From positions 1-8,189 of the forward strand of contig CAZFZT010000107.1 of the NCBI GenBank assembly GCA_964523675.1: a DNA stretch of 8,189 nucleotides, read 5' to 3'. The translations under genes were made by a program, and so were the position numbers. This document shows positions 6,130 through 8,189 of the stretch, piece by piece. Each line of letters begins with the position of its first letter. Positions within the stretch are counted from its first letter, which is position 1. The DNA is from CAZFZT01 sp964523675 (GTDB taxonomy: Bacteria; Planctomycetota; Phycisphaerae; Phycisphaerales; SM1A02). The notes under the pieces are model-generated. The model saw only the letters and a list, made by a program, of their open reading frames with translations. It ran no database searches and had not been told where the DNA came from.

Positions 6130-7287
6130 CTATGCGCCTTTCATCGCGCCCTTGATCTTCTCCCAGAACGAGGGGCTGTGCGCTTTCACCTCAAGGTTCT
6201 CGGTTTCAGCGAACTCAGCGAGAAGTTCCCGCTGTTTCGATGAGAGTTTGCGCGGCACGACGATCTGGACAATCACCACAAGGTCGCCACGCCGCCCCGA
6301 TCGCAGATTCGGAAGCCCTGCTCCGTTGATGCGGAACATCGCGCCATGCTGCGTGCCCGCCGGGAGTTCCAGTTCCACCGTGCCGGTCAACGTCGGCACT
6401 TCGATCGTCGCGCCGAGGGCTGCCTGTGAGAAGGCGATCGGCGCGACGATGAGCAGGTCATCATGATCGCGCTCGAATTGCTGGTGCTCGCGAACGCGCA
6501 CCACTACGTGAAGATCGCCACGAATGCCCTTGCCTTCCGGGCTCAGTTCAGGCGGCGGCGGTTCGCCTTCGCCGGCGACGCGTACCGCCTGTCCGTCGTG
6601 AATGCCGGCAGGCAGCTTCACGCTGAGTTTGCGCCCCACCGATACACGCCCGGTCCCCTTGCAATTCGCGCATTTGTCGGGAATCACAGTGCCCCGGCCG
6701 CGGCAGTGTGGACACGTTGTCACCATTCGGAACATGCCGCCAAGCCCCGCCTGAGCAACCTGCCCCTGGCCTGCACAAGTCGCGCACTGCACTGGAGACG
6801 ATCCGGGCTTTGCGCCGGTACCGCTGCATGTTGCGCAGACGTCAAGCCGCTTGAACTCGACATCGCGCTTCGCGCCGGTGAGCACTTCTTCGAGCGTGAC
6901 TTCGACTTCGGTTTCAAGGTCATAGCCGCGCGGCACCCCGCCTCTTGTGCGGGCGCGACCACCGAATCCGCCCATGCCGGGACCGCCACCGAAGATATCG
7001 TTGAACATCGAGAAAATGTCCTCGACGTTCATGGAGCGGAAGTCGTGCCCCGGCGTGCCGCGCAATCCCGCATGGCCGTAGCGGTCATATGTCGACCGCC
7101 GCTCCTGATTCGAGAGCACCTCGTAGGCCTCGGCGCATTCTTTGAACCTGGCCTCGGCCTCGGCATCACCCGGGTTGCGGTCCGGGTGATACTTCATGGC
7201 CAGCCGCCGATAGGAGCGCTTGATGTCGTCAGTGGACGCATTGCGCTCGACACCGAGAATCTCGTAATAGTCGCGGGTGGTAGGCAC
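6130..7287 (-). CDS. dnaJ: DnaJ (Hsp40) co-chaperone
   Basis: This 385-residue protein is a full-length type I DnaJ, which delivers unfolded clients to DnaK and stimulates its ATPase. The domains are in order: a J domain (about 5-70) with the essential HPD at 34-36; a Gly/Phe-rich linker (about 97-120, GGGPGMGGFGG); four zinc-binding CxxCxGxG repeats at 151-158, 168-175, 192-199 and 206-213, all intact; then the C-terminal substrate-binding beta domains (about 214-350) and a charged end. The start is GTG at 7287. It gives the standard DYYEILGV position, and the next in-frame ATG (codon 31) would remove half the J domain. No Shine-Dalgarno is visible before the GTG. The gene lies 84 bp after groEL, with a strong hairpin between them, and 155 bp before grpE. 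Confidence 0.97.
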   Translation of the reverse strand: MPTTRDYYEILGVERNASTDDIKRSYRRLAMKYHPDRNPGDAEAEARFKECAEAYEVLSNQERRSTYDRYGHAGLRGTPGHDFRSMNVEDIFSMFNDIFGGGPGMGGFGGRARTRGGVPRGYDLETEVEVTLEEVLTGAKRDVEFKRLDVCATCSGTGAKPGSSPVQCATCAGQGQVAQAGLGGMFRMVTTCPHCRGRGTVIPDKCANCKGTGRVSVGRKLSVKLPAGIHDGQAVRVAGEGEPPPPELSPEGKGIRGDLHVVVRVREHQQFERDHDDLLIVAPIAFSQAALGATIEVPTLTGTVELELPAGTQHGAMFRINGAGLPNLRSGRRGDLVVIVQIVVPRKLSSKQRELLAEFAETENLEVKAHSPSFWEKIKGAMKGA

Positions 7288-7316
7288 GAAGGAAGTTCAA
7301 TCTACTGTAACTGTGT

Positions 7317-7347
7317 CAAAGCCCACGGCCGGGCGCCGTGGGCTTTG
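7317..7347 (-). terminator. 13-bp perfect hairpin between groEL and dnaJ (terminator or attenuator)
   Basis: The arms CAAAGCCCACGGC (7317-7329) and GCCGTGGGCTTTG (7335-7347) are exact reverse complements with a 5-base loop. Read on the - strand, the hairpin begins 24 bases after the groEL stop. The arm ends in CTTTG, followed by ACACAGTTACAG rather than a run of T, so it is terminator-like but lacks a classic T-tract. The A/T-ended stem could work from either side. Only 29 bases separate it from the dnaJ start, so it either lowers dnaJ transcription relative to groEL or stabilises the groEL message 3' end after processing. Confidence 0.6.
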
Positions 7348-7354
7348 GCTCGTT

Positions 7355-7374
7355 CGATCACTCGCGATCACTCA
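7355..7374. repeat. 10-bp tandem direct repeat abutting the groEL stop
   Basis: CGATCACTCG and CGATCACTCA are adjacent and identical at 9 of 10 positions. The second copy ends with the groEL stop codon (TCA on the + strand). It may be a small local duplication; no function is evident. Confidence 0.5.
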
Positions 7375-8189
7375 CGCCACGGCGTCCTCGACCGGTTCAG
7401 CATCGTCCTTGAGGTCGGTAATGACGACGTCGGTCGTCAGCATCAGGCCTGCGACGGACGCCGCATTCTGAATTGCCGTACGCACGACCAGCGCCGGATC
7501 GATGATGCCGGCCTTGACGAGGTCTTCGTACTCACCGGTTGATGCGTTGAAGCCGAAGTTATTGGCCCGACCTTCACGGATCTTCTCAACAACAAGGTCG
7601 CCGTCGAAGCCGGCATTGGTTGCGATCTGCGCTGCAGGCCCTTCCAGAGCACGAATGACGATGTCATATCCGATCTTCTCATCGCCCTTCGCTTTCTTGC
7701 GCGATTCGACCACCGCATCAATGGCCCGCAGGCACGCCACGCCGCCGCCAGCAACGTAACCCTCCTTGGCCGCTGCGCGCGTCGCATGAAGCGCATCATC
7801 GACACGGTCCTTGCGTTCCTTCATGGCGATCTCGGTCGAGCCGCCGACGTGAATGATCGCCACGCCGCCGGTGAGCTTCGCCAGCCGCTCCTGCAGCTTC
7901 TCGCGGTCGTAATCACTTGTGGACCGTTCAATCTGCGTGCGAATCTGATTGGCTCGGGCCTCGATGTCCTTCTTCTTGCCTGCGCCTTGGATGATCGTGG
8001 TGTCATCCTTCGTGACGATGATCTTCTTTGCGCGGCCGAGTTCGTGAAGCTCGATGTCTTCCAGATTGCGACCGAGGTCTTCGGAGAAGAACGTACCGCC
8101 GGTGACGGTCGCGATGTCGCCGAGCATCGCCTTGCGTCGGTCGCCGAAGCCGGGGGCCTTGACCGCGCAGACGTTGAGCACGCCGCGCA
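7372..8189 (-). CDS. groEL: GroEL (Hsp60) chaperonin, C-terminal half; 5' end beyond window
   Basis: About 272 residues of the 60-kDa chaperonin are visible, roughly the second half of the usual ~545. The frame is open to the right edge (the partial sequence begins RGVLNVCAVKAPGFGDRR), so no start is assigned. It spans part of the apical domain, then the intermediate and equatorial domains: DIATVTGGTFFSEDLG, TSDYDREKLQERLAKLTGG and DALHATRAAAKEG, where the Asp preceding ALHATR matches the catalytic ATPase aspartate (Asp398 in E. coli), then VAGGGVACLRA, and AASVAGLMLTTDVVITDL near the end. The C-terminus is DLKDDAEPVEDAVA: it lacks the Gly-Gly-Met repeats that line the chamber floor in E. coli GroEL. 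As the first visible gene of the - strand run, it presumably heads or lies near the head of the operon. No CIRCE element can be assessed because the upstream region is outside the window. Confidence 0.97.
   Translation of the reverse strand, partial: RGVLNVCAVKAPGFGDRRKAMLGDIATVTGGTFFSEDLGRNLEDIELHELGRAKKIIVTKDDTTIIQGAGKKKDIEARANQIRTQIERSTSDYDREKLQERLAKLTGGVAIIHVGGSTEIAMKERKDRVDDALHATRAAAKEGYVAGGGVACLRAIDAVVESRKKAKGDEKIGYDIVIRALEGPAAQIATNAGFDGDLVVEKIREGRANNFGFNASTGEYEDLVKAGIIDPALVVRTAIQNAASVAGLMLTTDVVITDLKDDAEPVEDAVA

Noticed and set aside
7291..7319. TTGACA on the - strand at 7319-7314 as a possible dnaJ promoter -35 box
   Set aside because: The matching -10 position at 17-base spacing reads ACTTCC, far from TATAAT, and the implied transcription start would fall inside dnaJ. 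TTGACA partly belongs to the hairpin arm.
7288..7371. CIRCE heat-shock operator (HrcA site) before dnaJ
   Set aside because: The inverted repeat here has arms unlike TTAGCACTC/GAGTGCTAA and a 5-base rather than 9-base spacer. Any CIRCE for groEL would be outside the window.
6463..7542. Long + strand frame of 359 codons opposite dnaJ and the end of groEL
   Set aside because: It is antisense to unmistakable DnaJ and GroEL sequence and crosses the intergenic hairpin; its translation shows no family features.
1..8189. tRNA or rRNA genes, CRISPR arrays, insertion sequences, phage or defence genes
   Set aside because: I saw no cloverleaf-type sequence, regularly spaced repeats, transposase motifs or defence-family domains on either strand.

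Overview
This is a GC-rich bacterial window with two gene blocks that converge head-on. Positions 1-5006 read on the + strand and 5018-8189 on the - strand, with only 11 bp between the two stop codons. There are no rRNA or tRNA genes, insertion sequences, integrases or CRISPR arrays. The gene content (an RNHCP zinc protein, a large secreted LTxxQ-type repeat protein, a GAF-SpoIIE phosphatase, and a groEL-dnaJ-grpE-fmdB run without dnaK) is most reminiscent of a planctomycete, perhaps Phycisphaerae. That assignment is inference from gene content and style; nothing in the window proves it.

Plus-strand block. A small unrecognised hydrophilic protein (6-359) is followed by a 211-bp gap with two inverted repeats, the first terminator-like. 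Next comes a compact RNHCP zinc-finger protein (571-927). A gene with a strong Shine-Dalgarno (1006-3459) then encodes an 817-residue exported helical protein. It appears to be built from about six diverged copies of a CpxP/Spy-like (LTxxQ) helical module, and it is the least ordinary item here. It is followed by a GAF-PP2C (SpoIIE/RsbU-type) serine phosphatase (3546-5006) with all expected catalytic motifs.

Minus-strand block, in transcription order: the 3' part of groEL (running off the right edge), dnaJ, grpE and an FmdB-family zinc-ribbon gene. This is a cytosolic protein-folding cluster. GroEL is the chaperonin; DnaJ and GrpE are the co-chaperone and nucleotide-exchange factor of DnaK, which is not in the window. 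A perfect 13-bp hairpin separates groEL from dnaJ and could stop or reduce transcription between them. grpE and the FmdB gene are tightly coupled, because the FmdB Shine-Dalgarno is made of the last two sense codons of grpE.

Most of the window is recognisable housekeeping or signalling content. The observations most worth following are the repeat architecture of the 817-residue protein, the hairpin between groEL and dnaJ, and the GroEL C-terminus without a Gly-Gly-Met tail.
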